From Peptoclostridium sp965368085 (GTDB taxonomy: Bacteria > Bacillota > Clostridia > Peptostreptococcales > Peptostreptococcaceae), in the NCBI GenBank assembly GCA_965368085.1, contig CBDULP010000006.1, positions 1 through 64,000 on the forward strand: DNA of 64,000 nt, given 5' to 3'. Positions 8,118-16,701 of the stretch are shown here, in pieces (within the stretch, counting starts at the first letter, position 1; the number at the start of each line of letters is the position of its first letter). The position numbers were made by a program, and so were the translations under genes. The notes under the pieces are model-generated. The model saw nothing but the letters and a program-made list of their open reading frames with translations, made no database searches and was not told the origin of the DNA.

Positions 8118-9080
8118 ATGGAGTATTTAGATATGAAAGATCTACTCGGAAAATATTATGGATATCTTGAAAGAAGTAAGAGATCTGAAAACACACTTTA
8201 TAATTACGCTCTTACGCTTGATAAAATGTGCAGTGCATTGAGCGAGTCTGCAGACCTTGAAAAAATAAGCGAAAAGGACTTCAGAAGATGCATATACGAT
8301 TATGCCGACAGCCTCAGCAGTACATATAAAAACAACACCATAAATACAAAGCTCAATATAATCAAAAGCTTCATATCATATCTTTATAAGAGGGAGTATA
8401 TACCCGATAACTTCGGGGTGAAGCTCACCAGGGCGAAGGGCAGCAGCGACAAAAAAGACATATTGGCTCCCGATGAATTCGAAGAGGTGATACGAGTACT
8501 TACCGGCTCCATAAGGGAAAGCAGCGGGTACGACGTATACTTTGCAACGCGCAACTGGTTCATGTTCCAGATAATGATAAGGCTGGGACTTAGAAAAAGC
8601 GAAGTGGTGGGTCTCAAGTGGGTTGATTTTGACATGATCGGAATGAGCGTGTCAGTCATAGGAAAAGGAAATAAACTGAGATACGTCCCTATAAACAGGG
8701 ATCTCAAGGAAATACTAAGTGACTATAAATTTACTTTGGAAAAAATAGAGGCTGCCGGATACGATGTTTTTTCGGACTACATATTCAGATCAGAACACGT
8801 AAACAAGGAAACTGGCAAAAAAGATAGGCCTATGAGCCCTAAAAACGTCGACAAGATATTCAAAAAAGTTCTGAGTCAGACAGGTATAACAAAGGATATA
8901 ACACCTCACAGCTTGAGGCACACATTTTCGAGTTACTGTATAAACAGCGGTATGAGCATACCGGTTCTTTCGAACATTCTCGGCCATGCAAATGTAGCCA
9001 CCACTCTCAATATATATACCCATGAAATCTCACAAGCCGAAAGACAGAGACAAATGGAAAAGGTGAAATTTGGAATTTAA
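8118..9080 (+). CDS. Tyrosine recombinase / integrase (XerC/D-like)
   Basis: This 320-residue recombinase cuts and rejoins DNA through a Tyr nucleophile. A SAM-like core-binding domain covers about residues 5-95 and the catalytic domain about 115-310. The catalytic set is complete: Arg159 in GLRKSE, a Lys in the GKGNK beta-hairpin (183-187), His264 and Arg267 in HSLRH, His290 in LGHANVATT, and Tyr300. It stands alone between a small gene and a TetR gene, with no phage genes nearby, so it may be an orphan recombinase acting on local sites such as the repeated 12-bp motif just upstream. Confidence 0.9.
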   Translation: MEYLDMKDLLGKYYGYLERSKRSENTLYNYALTLDKMCSALSESADLEKISEKDFRRCIYDYADSLSSTYKNNTINTKLNIIKSFISYLYKREYIPDNFGVKLTRAKGSSDKKDILAPDEFEEVIRVLTGSIRESSGYDVYFATRNWFMFQIMIRLGLRKSEVVGLKWVDFDMIGMSVSVIGKGNKLRYVPINRDLKEILSDYKFTLEKIEAAGYDVFSDYIFRSEHVNKETGKKDRPMSPKNVDKIFKKVLSQTGITKDITPHSLRHTFSSYCINSGMSIPVLSNILGHANVATTLNIYTHEISQAERQRQMEKVKFGI

Positions 9081-9105
9081 TCCAACCCACACAAAAAGGC
9101 CCTGG

Positions 9106-9143
9106 AAAACAAGCTTCTTATTTTGGTTTTAAGGCTTGTTTTT
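9106..9143 (+). terminator. Terminator of the recombinase gene
   Basis: AAAACAAGC and GCTTGTTTTT pair with a long loop and end in a T run, 25 bp after the recombinase stop codon. Confidence 0.65.
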
Positions 9144-9292
9144 GGGGTGCGCAATGCAATGCTATCAAGGGTGTGGTGGTCGGCATGTAGAGGCTTTTAA
9201 AAGCGTATATGCGTTTTTTTAATAAAGCGCAGGTTCCTCGATGGAAAAAGCTGTTTTTTTATTTACTGCAATAAAATTATGTAAACTATATA

Positions 9293-9336
9293 GAATTACT
9301 CCTGTTCGGATCTTCGTATCCGAACAGGAGTAATTC
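9293..9336. repeat. Perfect 19-bp inverted repeat
   Basis: GAATTACTCCTGTTCGGAT (9293-9311) is mirrored without mismatch at 9318-9336 around the loop CTTCGT. It lies between the convergent recombinase and TetR genes, so it may act as a two-way terminator, but it lacks a T run. No gene was seen in the rest of the 9081-9479 gap. Confidence 0.75.
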
Positions 9337-9479
9337 ATCAATTTGACAATATAGGTCTCAACTTAAAAAATTCGGAATTTTCAAACTTTATATATCGAAT
9401 TGAGATTCGTAACTTCACAAGCTTTTCATAATGCATAGCAGCCTTTTTAAAACAAACGAATCTTCAATAGTAAGGATAT

Positions 9480-10100
9480 TTATTTTTGTTGCACTGCCAA
9501 TTCATGTGACTTACAAGGAATAAGTGCCCTCACAAACAAAGTTATCATATCTTCTGTATATTTCACTAAGTCATATGCGCCTTCACGCCTCGCCCAGTCA
9601 AAGCAATAGCCTCTAACCATAACAAGAATCATATCAACCAATTGATCTACCGTATATTCAGTAGTGATCTGCCCTTTTTCCTGCCCTCGCGTTATAATCG
9701 CATTTAATTCTTTATATAGGATACGGCCTCTTTCCTCATGGTAACCGCCTTCGCTGTATACCGGAAACATGGAGTTGATAAGCTTACTTTTTGCTACGCC
9801 GGTTTGTGTTACGAACTCAGAAAAACCCTTGCAGAACCCTATAATATTTACCAGCTCATTCTCATCGTTCAATATATCTAAAACATTTTCTTCGAAATAG
9901 TCGTCAATCAAAGAAAATAATTCCACTATTAAGTCCGTCTTATTTTCAAAGTAGTGATAAAATGTTCCGGAAGAAATATTGGCGGCATCGCAAATCATGC
10001 GGACAGTCAAGCTTTCAAATCCAACTTCATTCATCAAATTTGTCGCCTTTTCTATAATATTCCTTCTCTTTGCAAGCTGTTTTTTCTTTATTTTGCTCAT
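9480..10100 (-). CDS. TetR-family transcriptional regulator
   Basis: This is a repressor of about 206 residues. The N-terminal helix-turn-helix is clear: IIEKATNLMNEVGFESLTVRM, then ISSGTFYHYFENKTDLI (about residues 15-60). The remainder is the helical ligand-binding domain. The GAGGGGGG site favours the second of two nearby ATGs (10100). It is the last gene of the Stickland island on this side and may control the Mpv17-like protein, the second acyl-CoA dehydrogenase, or the whole island; this is inferred from position only. Confidence 0.88.
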   Translation of the reverse strand: MSKIKKKQLAKRRNIIEKATNLMNEVGFESLTVRMICDAANISSGTFYHYFENKTDLIVELFSLIDDYFEENVLDILNDENELVNIIGFCKGFSEFVTQTGVAKSKLINSMFPVYSEGGYHEERGRILYKELNAIITRGQEKGQITTEYTVDQLVDMILVMVRGYCFDWARREGAYDLVKYTEDMITLFVRALIPCKSHELAVQQK

Positions 10101-10235
10101 AAGCATCCCCCCTCTTTAAAACTATAATTATAACGCCATCTATTGTTATTGTCAAGTTTTTAATATGCATTTCCTGTTGATTGCTCTAATCTGACATAAA
10201 GAGTTCACTACTCCTCATGTTTTGAATAAAAGCCG

Positions 10236-10270
10236 AAAGGCCGCATACACTATTAAATGCCGGCCTTTTT
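10236..10270. terminator. Terminator between tetR and the membrane protein gene
   Basis: AAAGGCCG and CGGCCTTTTT pair across a loop. The T run on the plus side and the CTTTTATT tail on the minus side suggest it works for the minus-strand gene at 10327-10965 and separates it from tetR. Confidence 0.65.
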
Positions 10271-10326
10271 ACAGTATTTACAATCTGCTATATGTCTTTT
10301 GTTTATTGTACTTCTATAAATCCTAT

Positions 10327-10965
10327 TTATTTTTTCTTGGCAAAACCAAGTATGCAGCCTAAAGCTACAGATAATAGAGCGGCCATAAGCACTCTGTATT
10401 CGCTTGGTATTATAAAGACAATGGTATGAGCTGGAACCCAGAATAATGGTATGGTCTTTAATATAACAAATGAAATAAACTCCGACCAATTGATTTCATT
10501 AATTGCAACTTTTATAGAGGTATCTTCTCTTCTATCTAACTTCATGTCAATATACGTGTCTGTCACACGGTGTAGCGACATAAGCATAGGGCCGAATGTT
10601 GCATTCATAAGAAGACTGATTAGAAAAGCCGACAATACATGAATCCCCGCTCCTGGCAGATAACTACCTTTTTGAGCAGCCATTACACCACCTGCAAATA
10701 TTGGGAAGAACATTGTAATTCCCATTCCCAGTACTCCCCAGACAACAGCTCTGTATAAAACACCGCTAGGCAGCTTCCACTTTCCCGAAGTGATTTTTAG
10801 TCCCACAACTTCTCCAAATGTAGCCAATACGAAAAATTTAACGAATCCACCCATGTAAGGATGTATAGCCGAAAATCCTAAGAATTGATCCCTTGTTACC
10901 GGAATTGCCAATATTAGAAAAAATCCAGCAAATAGTATGCTCCAAAAAAAGTTCTTTGCTTTCAT
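10327..10965 (-). CDS. Mpv17/PMP22-like integral membrane protein
   Basis: This 212-residue protein has about five hydrophobic segments (FFWSILFAGFFLILAIPV, FVKFFVLATFGEVVGLKI, AVVWGVLGMGITMFFPIF, HVLSAFLISLLMNATFGP, EYRVLMAALLSVALGCILGF). The FVLATFGEVVGL...ITSGKW and NATFGPMLMSLHR segments recall bacterial proteins annotated as Mpv17/PMP22. Eukaryotic relatives form small channels in organelle membranes; the bacterial role is unknown. GGAGATATAAT precedes the ATG. It lies 128 bp downstream of the second acdB, so it may belong to the amino-acid fermentation island. Confidence 0.7.
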   Translation of the reverse strand: MKAKNFFWSILFAGFFLILAIPVTRDQFLGFSAIHPYMGGFVKFFVLATFGEVVGLKITSGKWKLPSGVLYRAVVWGVLGMGITMFFPIFAGGVMAAQKGSYLPGAGIHVLSAFLISLLMNATFGPMLMSLHRVTDTYIDMKLDRREDTSIKVAINEINWSEFISFVILKTIPLFWVPAHTIVFIIPSEYRVLMAALLSVALGCILGFAKKK

Positions 10966-11093
10966 ATTATATCTCCTTCATAGAAATTATTTTTTCAAGA
11001 AACTTATATTTTCTTAAAAAAATATTAATGTACACAAATTTCAGTTTGCACTCAAGCTATTGTATACATGTGATTCTCTTTTGGTTGCGGTTA

Positions 11094-12227
11094 TTATTTC
11101 AATAGTTTTGAAGCAATCACCATTTGTTGAACCTGAGATGTACCTTCATAAATTGAAATGACACGGACATCCCTGTAAAGTCTTTCTATTGTATACTCTT
11201 TAATATAACCATATCCTCCATGAATCTGAAGCGCCTTGCTTACTATTTCTTGCGCCGCTTCTGAAGCAAAGTATTTAGCCATCGAAGCATCTTTGCTTGC
11301 ATCCTGTCCCATGTCCTTTTTATAAGCAGCGTTATATACCAAAAGACGTGCAGCATTCAGCTTCGTTTCCATTTCGGCTAACATGAACTGTATGCCCTGG
11401 AAATTCGATATTGGTTTTTTAAACTGTTTCCTCTCCTTGGAGTACTTAATCGCTTCGTCCATTGCAGCTTGTGCTATCCCTATAGCCTGGGCAGCAACAC
11501 CAATACGTCCTATGTCAAGAGTCTTCATGGCTGTGGTAAAGCCCTTGTCGACTTTTCCTAGCATGTCCGATTTGTGAACCCTTACATTTTCAAGAATTAC
11601 ATCGCTTGTCGGACAGCCTATCATACCCATTTTCTTCTCCGGTTTACCCATGGACACCCCATCCAGCTTAGTGTCCACAACAAAAGTAGTAATCCCCTTT
11701 GTACCCTTTGACATGTCAGTCTTGGCAAAAATCACAACATAGTCCGCGATAGGCGCAGCTGTAATAAATGTCTTTCTTCCATTTAGTATGTAGTAATCTC
11801 CATCTTCTACTGCCATAGTCTGAAGTGCACCCGCATCGGATCCAGCTCCCGGTTCTGTAAGACCAAATGAAAATATTTTTTCACCACTGATCATGGGAAC
11901 CAGATATTTTTGTTTTTGCTCTTCTGTTCCCGCTATTAGAAACGGCGATCCCATGAGTGAATTTGGTGAAGACAAGAATATGCTGGCAACTCCTGATTTC
12001 CTGGCTATTTCCTCCATGATTATCACATATGAACGAAAGTCCGCCTCAGCTCCACCGTATTCTTTAGGCATCTTTATTCCAAAGAAATTCGCCTTTGCCA
12101 TTTTTTCAAAGACTTCCTTTGGAAACTCACCCGTTTCATCAACTTGTGACGCTATAGGTGCAAGTTCTTTTTCAGCAAACTCAATCGCAAGCTTTCTTAC
12201 CAATTCGTGTTCTTTTGTAAAAAGCAT
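11094..12227 (-). CDS. Acyl-CoA dehydrogenase, second AcdB paralogue
   Basis: This FAD-dependent acyl-CoA dehydrogenase (377 residues) is closely similar over its full length to the one at 14287-15420. It has the usual EPGAGSDAGALQT flavin/substrate loop, NGRKTFITAAP, and the C-terminal HGGYGYIKEYTIERLYRD. Catalytic Glu361 is in IYEGTSQVQ. In had-type loci such enzymes reduce 2-enoyl-CoA with electrons from Etf. A strong palindromic terminator (12321-12356) separates it from etfA, so it is probably expressed from its own promoter. Different chain specificity is one explanation for the second copy. Confidence 0.92.
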   Translation of the reverse strand: MLFTKEHELVRKLAIEFAEKELAPIASQVDETGEFPKEVFEKMAKANFFGIKMPKEYGGAEADFRSYVIIMEEIARKSGVASIFLSSPNSLMGSPFLIAGTEEQKQKYLVPMISGEKIFSFGLTEPGAGSDAGALQTMAVEDGDYYILNGRKTFITAAPIADYVVIFAKTDMSKGTKGITTFVVDTKLDGVSMGKPEKKMGMIGCPTSDVILENVRVHKSDMLGKVDKGFTTAMKTLDIGRIGVAAQAIGIAQAAMDEAIKYSKERKQFKKPISNFQGIQFMLAEMETKLNAARLLVYNAAYKKDMGQDASKDASMAKYFASEAAQEIVSKALQIHGGYGYIKEYTIERLYRDVRVISIYEGTSQVQQMVIASKLLK

Positions 12228-12320
12228 AGTTTCCTCCTTATATCCACAAAGGTATTCAAAAAGACTTTATAGGCAATTTACTCAAACCTTTAAATTTTAA
12301 AAACTTATCTGATATTTAAT

Positions 12321-12356
12321 AAAGTAGTGAAACCATAGCTATGGTTTCACTACTTT
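12321..12356. terminator. Strong palindromic terminator after etfA
   Basis: An exact 36-bp palindrome: AAAGTAGTGAAACCATAG followed by its complement. On the minus strand it is followed by TTTATTAAAT. It lies about 30 bp after etfA and would separate the had operon from the second acdB. Confidence 0.85.
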
Positions 12357-12389
12357 ACATTTCAATCATTCAGTTTTCGCTATTAGGTT

Positions 12390-13430
12390 TTATGCTGTTT
12401 TTATTGAGTTTACAAGGTCTTCGCCCTTGTCTATAGCTTCCATAAGTTTAGGAACCACTTCGTATAGATCTCCAACTATTCCATAGTCAGCAACATCGAA
12501 AATTGGTGCGTTTGCATTTTTGTTTATAGCTATTATTATGTCCGAACTTTGCATACCTGCTATGTGCTGTATAGCTCCCGATATACCACAAGCAATGTAT
12601 ATTGTAGGCTTAACTGTAGTTCCTGTTTGACCTACCTGGTGAGAGTGGTCTATCCATCCTTCGTCTACTGTAGCACGAGAAGCTCCTACTACTCCGCCAA
12701 GTTTGTCTGCAAGTTCTTTAAGAAGTCCAAATCCTTCAGCGCTTCCTAGTCCCTTTCCTCCAGCTACTATTACGTCAGCATCTGTAAGTGACACTAGCTC
12801 TTTAGCCTCTTTTACTATTTCAACCACTTCTGTTCTTACATCTTCTTTAGAAAGTTTTATGTCAAGCTTTATTACTTCGCCTTTTCTTGAATCGTCTCTT
12901 TCAGCCTTGCTCATAACGCCTGGTCTTACTGTAGACATTTGAGGTCTGTGTCCCTGGCAAACTATTGTAGCCATTATGTTTCCGCCGAAAGCTGGACGAG
13001 TCTGAAGTATTTTCTTGTCTTCTGGGTCTATTGCAAGCTGAGTACAGTCTGCAGTAAGTCCTGTATCTACTCTAGCTGCAACCCTTGGAGCTAGGTCTCT
13101 ACCTATGTGTGTAGCACCCATAAGAACTATTTCTGGCTTTATTTCGCCAATTGCATCTGATATAACTTTTGTATATCCGTCTGTAGTGAAATTTTCTAGA
13201 AGTGCATCGTCAGCAACATATACCTTGTCAGCTCCATATGCAATCAACTCTTTAGCCATATCGTCTGCGTTATGGCCTAGAAGTATTGCGCAAAGCTCGC
13301 TACCTGTCTCTGTTGCTAGCTTTCTACCTTCTCCAAGAAGCTCTATTGATACTGACATTATTTTACCTTGTCTTTGTTCTGCAAATACCCATACATTTTT
13401 ATATGCAGAAAGATCTTTTACTATTGGCAT
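12390..13430 (-). CDS. etfA: Electron transfer flavoprotein alpha subunit
   Basis: This 346-residue EtfA has the C-terminal FAD-binding region VSLTDADVIVAGGKGLGS ... GASRATVDEGWIDHSHQVGQTGTTVKP and IYIACGISGAIQHIAGM, hallmarks of the alpha subunit. The N-terminal domain begins KNVWVFAEQRQGK. With EtfB it passes electrons to the adjacent acyl-CoA dehydrogenase; Etf/Acd complexes of this type can be electron-bifurcating, coupling NADH oxidation to both enoyl-CoA and ferredoxin reduction (family knowledge, not provable here). It is the last gene of the had operon. Confidence 0.96.
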   Translation of the reverse strand: MPIVKDLSAYKNVWVFAEQRQGKIMSVSIELLGEGRKLATETGSELCAILLGHNADDMAKELIAYGADKVYVADDALLENFTTDGYTKVISDAIGEIKPEIVLMGATHIGRDLAPRVAARVDTGLTADCTQLAIDPEDKKILQTRPAFGGNIMATIVCQGHRPQMSTVRPGVMSKAERDDSRKGEVIKLDIKLSKEDVRTEVVEIVKEAKELVSLTDADVIVAGGKGLGSAEGFGLLKELADKLGGVVGASRATVDEGWIDHSHQVGQTGTTVKPTIYIACGISGAIQHIAGMQSSDIIIAINKNANAPIFDVADYGIVGDLYEVVPKLMEAIDKGEDLVNSIKTA

Positions 13431-13455
13431 GATGTGTCCCTCCTATTTGTATATG

Positions 13456-14244
13456 TTATATAAGGTGTTTTTGCTTAAGTTCTATAACTAGCTTTTCAGT
13501 CATATCCTGCACTGAACCGTCAAGCATAACGCCTTTGCCCTTTGGCTGTGGTACGAACGATTTATAAACTCTAGTTGGAGATGCCTTTAGTCCAACTTGG
13601 TCATTTTCTATTCCCAGGTGGTCGAATCCCCATACTTTTATCTCTTTTTCTCTGAAGGCGTCATATATTCCTTTAACCGACATATATCTTGGTTCGCCCA
13701 ACTCTTTTATTGCTGTAAGAAGTACTGGAGTTTTTGCGTTTATAACTTCGTATCCGTCCTCAAGCTGCCTTTCTATTTTAAGGTTCTCCCCGTCTATTTC
13801 GAAACCTTGTACGTATGTAACCTGGCTTATTCCAAGTCTTTCTGCAATCTGTGGTCCTACCTGTGCAGTATCTCCATCTATTGCCTGTCTTCCTGCGAAT
13901 ATTATGTCATAATCTCCCATTTTTTTGATTGCTGCAGCTATTGCGTTAGAAGTCGCCCAAGTGTCTCCACCTGCAAATTCTCTGCCGCTTAGATGTATTG
14001 CATCATCCGCTCCCATAGCAAGGCATTCTCTTAGCATGTCTTCTGCTTGTGGCGGTCCCATTGTAAGAACTGTCACATGAACATCTTCGTATTTGTCTTT
14101 TAGAGCTAGTGCTCCCTCTAGTGCATTTGCATCATCTGGGTTTAGTATGCTTGGAACACCTTCACGGATAAGCGTTCCCTTTACAGGATCTATTTTAACT
14201 TCATTTGTATCTGGAACTTGTTTTACACAAACGATAACTTTCAT
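13456..14244 (-). CDS. etfB: Electron transfer flavoprotein beta subunit
   Basis: EtfB starts MKVIVCVKQVPDTNEVKIDP. The frame is open further upstream, but AGGAGG spaced six bases before the ATG at 14244 makes this the start, giving 262 residues. It has the AMGADDAIHLS nucleotide segment, the FAGRQAIDGDTAQVGPQIAERL motif and a C-terminal recognition region. It lies between acdB and etfA with 25-42 bp gaps, so the three form one unit for enoyl-CoA reduction. Confidence 0.96.
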   Translation of the reverse strand: MKVIVCVKQVPDTNEVKIDPVKGTLIREGVPSILNPDDANALEGALALKDKYEDVHVTVLTMGPPQAEDMLRECLAMGADDAIHLSGREFAGGDTWATSNAIAAAIKKMGDYDIIFAGRQAIDGDTAQVGPQIAERLGISQVTYVQGFEIDGENLKIERQLEDGYEVINAKTPVLLTAIKELGEPRYMSVKGIYDAFREKEIKVWGFDHLGIENDQVGLKASPTRVYKSFVPQPKGKGVMLDGSVQDMTEKLVIELKQKHLI

Positions 14245-14286
14245 TTTCATCCTCCTCATAATACTATTATTATATTTTAGGCTCTA

Positions 14287-15420
14287 TTACTTCAAAAGGC
14301 TTCCTGCTATTACCATTTTTTGAACTTCCGATGTACCCTCGTATATAGAAGTTATTCTAGCGTCTCTGAATAGTCTCTCTATAGTGTACTCTTTTATGTA
14401 TCCATATCCTCCGTGGAATTGAAGGGCTTTTGATACAACTTCCATAGCTGTTTCAGCTGCAAACAGTTTGGCCATTGATGCATCTTTCGAAGCGTCTAGT
14501 CCCATGTCCTTCTTAAGTGCTGTGTTGTATGTTAGAAGTCTTGCAGCATTTAGCTTAGTTTCCATTTCTGCGAGTGCAAACTGTATTCCCTGGAATTTCG
14601 ATATAGATCTTCCGAACTGCTTTCTTTCTTTTATATATTTTATAGCTTCGTCCATAGCTCCTTGAGCTATACCTATTGACTGAGCAGCTATACCAAGTCT
14701 ACCAGTGTCTAGAGTTTTCATGGCTGTTATGAATCCTTTGTTTTCTTTTCCTAGCATCTTGTCTTTGTGAATTCTTACGTTTTCAAGTATTACATCACTT
14801 GTTTTAGATCCTCTTACACCCATTTTGTCTTCAGGCTTTCCTACGCTGTATCCTTCAAGATTGCTGTCTACTAGGAAAGCGCTTATTCCCTTCAGACCCT
14901 TTGTTTCATCTGTTTTAGCGAATACTATAGTGAAATCAGCTATAGGTGCGTGAGTTATGAACGTCTTTCTACCGTTTAGTATGTAGTAGTCTCCATCTTT
15001 CACGGCAGTTGTCTGTATTGCTCCTGCATCCGAACCAGCTCCTGGCTCTGTAAGACCGAATGCTCCTATCTTTTCCCCTGTTATCATTGGTGTAAGGTAG
15101 TCTCTCTTTTGTTCATCTGTTCCAACGCTTATAAGCGGAGCTCCCATTAGTGAGTTTGGTGAAGATACGTATGTTCCTGTGCTGGCACATTTCTTACAAA
15201 GCTCTTCCATAACGATGACATAACTTCTGTAGTCAGCTCCAGCTCCACCATATTCTACAGGTGTAGTTATACCGAAGAAGTTAGCATCAGCTAATTTCTT
15301 TATTACTTCCTTAGGGTATGTAGCCGCCTCATCTACTTCTGCAGCTATTGGTGCCAATTCTTTTTCAGCAAATTCTTTAGCTAGTTTTCTTATTAGTTCA
15401 TGCTCTTTTTTAAAAATCAT
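14287..15420 (-). CDS. acdB: Acyl-CoA dehydrogenase of the had operon
   Basis: This 377-residue flavoprotein reduces the 2-enoyl-CoA made by the dehydratase, for example isocaprenoyl-CoA to isocaproyl-CoA. Visible elements are TEPGAGSDAGAIQT, NGRKTFITHAPIADF, FGRSISKFQGIQFALAEMET and the catalytic Glu361 in SIYEGTSEVQ. It directly precedes etfB and etfA. A 150-bp gap separates it from hadC, without a clear terminator. The gene order hadA-I-B-C-acdB-etfB-etfA is the one known from Clostridioides difficile. Confidence 0.94.
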   Translation of the reverse strand: MIFKKEHELIRKLAKEFAEKELAPIAAEVDEAATYPKEVIKKLADANFFGITTPVEYGGAGADYRSYVIVMEELCKKCASTGTYVSSPNSLMGAPLISVGTDEQKRDYLTPMITGEKIGAFGLTEPGAGSDAGAIQTTAVKDGDYYILNGRKTFITHAPIADFTIVFAKTDETKGLKGISAFLVDSNLEGYSVGKPEDKMGVRGSKTSDVILENVRIHKDKMLGKENKGFITAMKTLDTGRLGIAAQSIGIAQGAMDEAIKYIKERKQFGRSISKFQGIQFALAEMETKLNAARLLTYNTALKKDMGLDASKDASMAKLFAAETAMEVVSKALQFHGGYGYIKEYTIERLFRDARITSIYEGTSEVQKMVIAGSLLK

Positions 15421-15570
15421 GGCCTACTCCTTTACTATTCTTAATATTTTTTAATCAATTGGGTTTGAAGCTAACATTGCGTAAGTATTGAATCTTTTCT
15501 GTATAAGAACTATACCTATAGCAGTCAATAAAACTTTATATATTTTATACCTTATCTGTGATGCTTTAGG

Positions 15571-16701
15571 TTAGTTGCTTAACATATCAGAGAATGTCTG
15601 TACCATTGTTCGTGCCTGTTCGTAATTCCTCATCTGCTGATCAATTTCTATCATTATAGATGGTACTTCATTCTTGTCAAATGATTTTTTCATGATTGGG
15701 TAATCGTATTCCTCTGGATCGCAGAATTTTGTCATAAGTACTATTACGCCGTCTGCATTATGTTTTTTCACTTGGTCTACAATCATGTCGCCACGTTTCT
15801 TTTGTGGATCATAAAGCACTGAGCAGCCGTCCATATCAGAAAGTTGTCTTGCAAGAGCTTCCATAGGATCATTGCAGCTTGGGACGTCCGTTCTGAACTG
15901 GCGTGATTCGTGTGCAATGTCATCGGCAACAACAGCAATCTTGTGTTCTTCAAATATTTTCAAAATACTTGGGCTGTCAGCAATTATTCCTGTTGTAACA
16001 ACTCTAAGACCATCCCACTTTGCTTTTGGCTGTGCATTTATTGCATCTACAAGGTCTTTAACCATTTTTGTATGCTCTGGTTTTTCCATGAAATATCCAC
16101 TCTTTATAACTGCGCTTCTTTGTGCTGGTGATACTATGTGTGGATACTCAGCAGCTGCATCAACAAATTCTCTCATGACTCTTCTGTGTTCATTGTAAAG
16201 CTCAATTGCTACTTTTAACTTGTCATCAGTTATTTCATTGCCTGAAATTTCCTCAAGTTTGTTTTTTATTTTATTGTATTGAGATTTTAGGAATTCAACA
16301 CCAGCCTCCATTTTTCTGTTTTGAGGATGTATAACTGGTATGAACTCAACATTTTTAACTCCCTGCTTCCAGTTTTGTCCCATGCACTTTAGTGAGTCGC
16401 AGAGTACCGGAATCATAACAGCTGATAGCTGGTCCAAATCCCCTCTAAGTCCCATTTCAAGACTTGTTTGCAAAATGGAACATATGAATGCAGGAAAATA
16501 CTCTTTTGCCTGTGAAACCTCTTTCTCTGCTCCCCAAATACCAAAGGGTACCATATCTGCTGCATAAACAAGCTCTTCTGGACAGTATACCGGCATGCAT
16601 CCTATAACTTTTTTTCCTTTAGTTGAATACTCATTCAATCTGCTCATAGGATTAGATACTATTTTACTGAACTCTTCTAAAAGTCCTGCAACATTACTCA
16701 T
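15571..16701 (-). CDS. hadC: 2-hydroxyacyl-CoA dehydratase, beta subunit
   Basis: HadC (376 residues) pairs with HadB to form the oxygen-sensitive [4Fe-4S] radical dehydratase that removes water from (R)-2-hydroxyacyl-CoA. Family-typical segments are GCMPVYCPEELVYAADMVP near residue 35, the cysteine-bearing VLCDSLKCMGQNW (about 120) and FCDPEEYDYPIMKKSFDKN toward the end, followed by IEIDQQM. Its start overlaps the hadB stop as TAATG, so translation is coupled and the subunits should be made in equal amounts. Confidence 0.94.
   Translation of the reverse strand: MSNVAGLLEEFSKIVSNPMSRLNEYSTKGKKVIGCMPVYCPEELVYAADMVPFGIWGAEKEVSQAKEYFPAFICSILQTSLEMGLRGDLDQLSAVMIPVLCDSLKCMGQNWKQGVKNVEFIPVIHPQNRKMEAGVEFLKSQYNKIKNKLEEISGNEITDDKLKVAIELYNEHRRVMREFVDAAAEYPHIVSPAQRSAVIKSGYFMEKPEHTKMVKDLVDAINAQPKAKWDGLRVVTTGIIADSPSILKIFEEHKIAVVADDIAHESRQFRTDVPSCNDPMEALARQLSDMDGCSVLYDPQKKRGDMIVDQVKKHNADGVIVLMTKFCDPEEYDYPIMKKSFDKNEVPSIMIEIDQQMRNYEQARTMVQTFSDMLSN

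Noticed and set aside
10253..10489. Minus-strand frame overlapping the Mpv17-like gene
   Set aside because: Out of frame with the better gene, overlaps a terminator and shows no conserved features.
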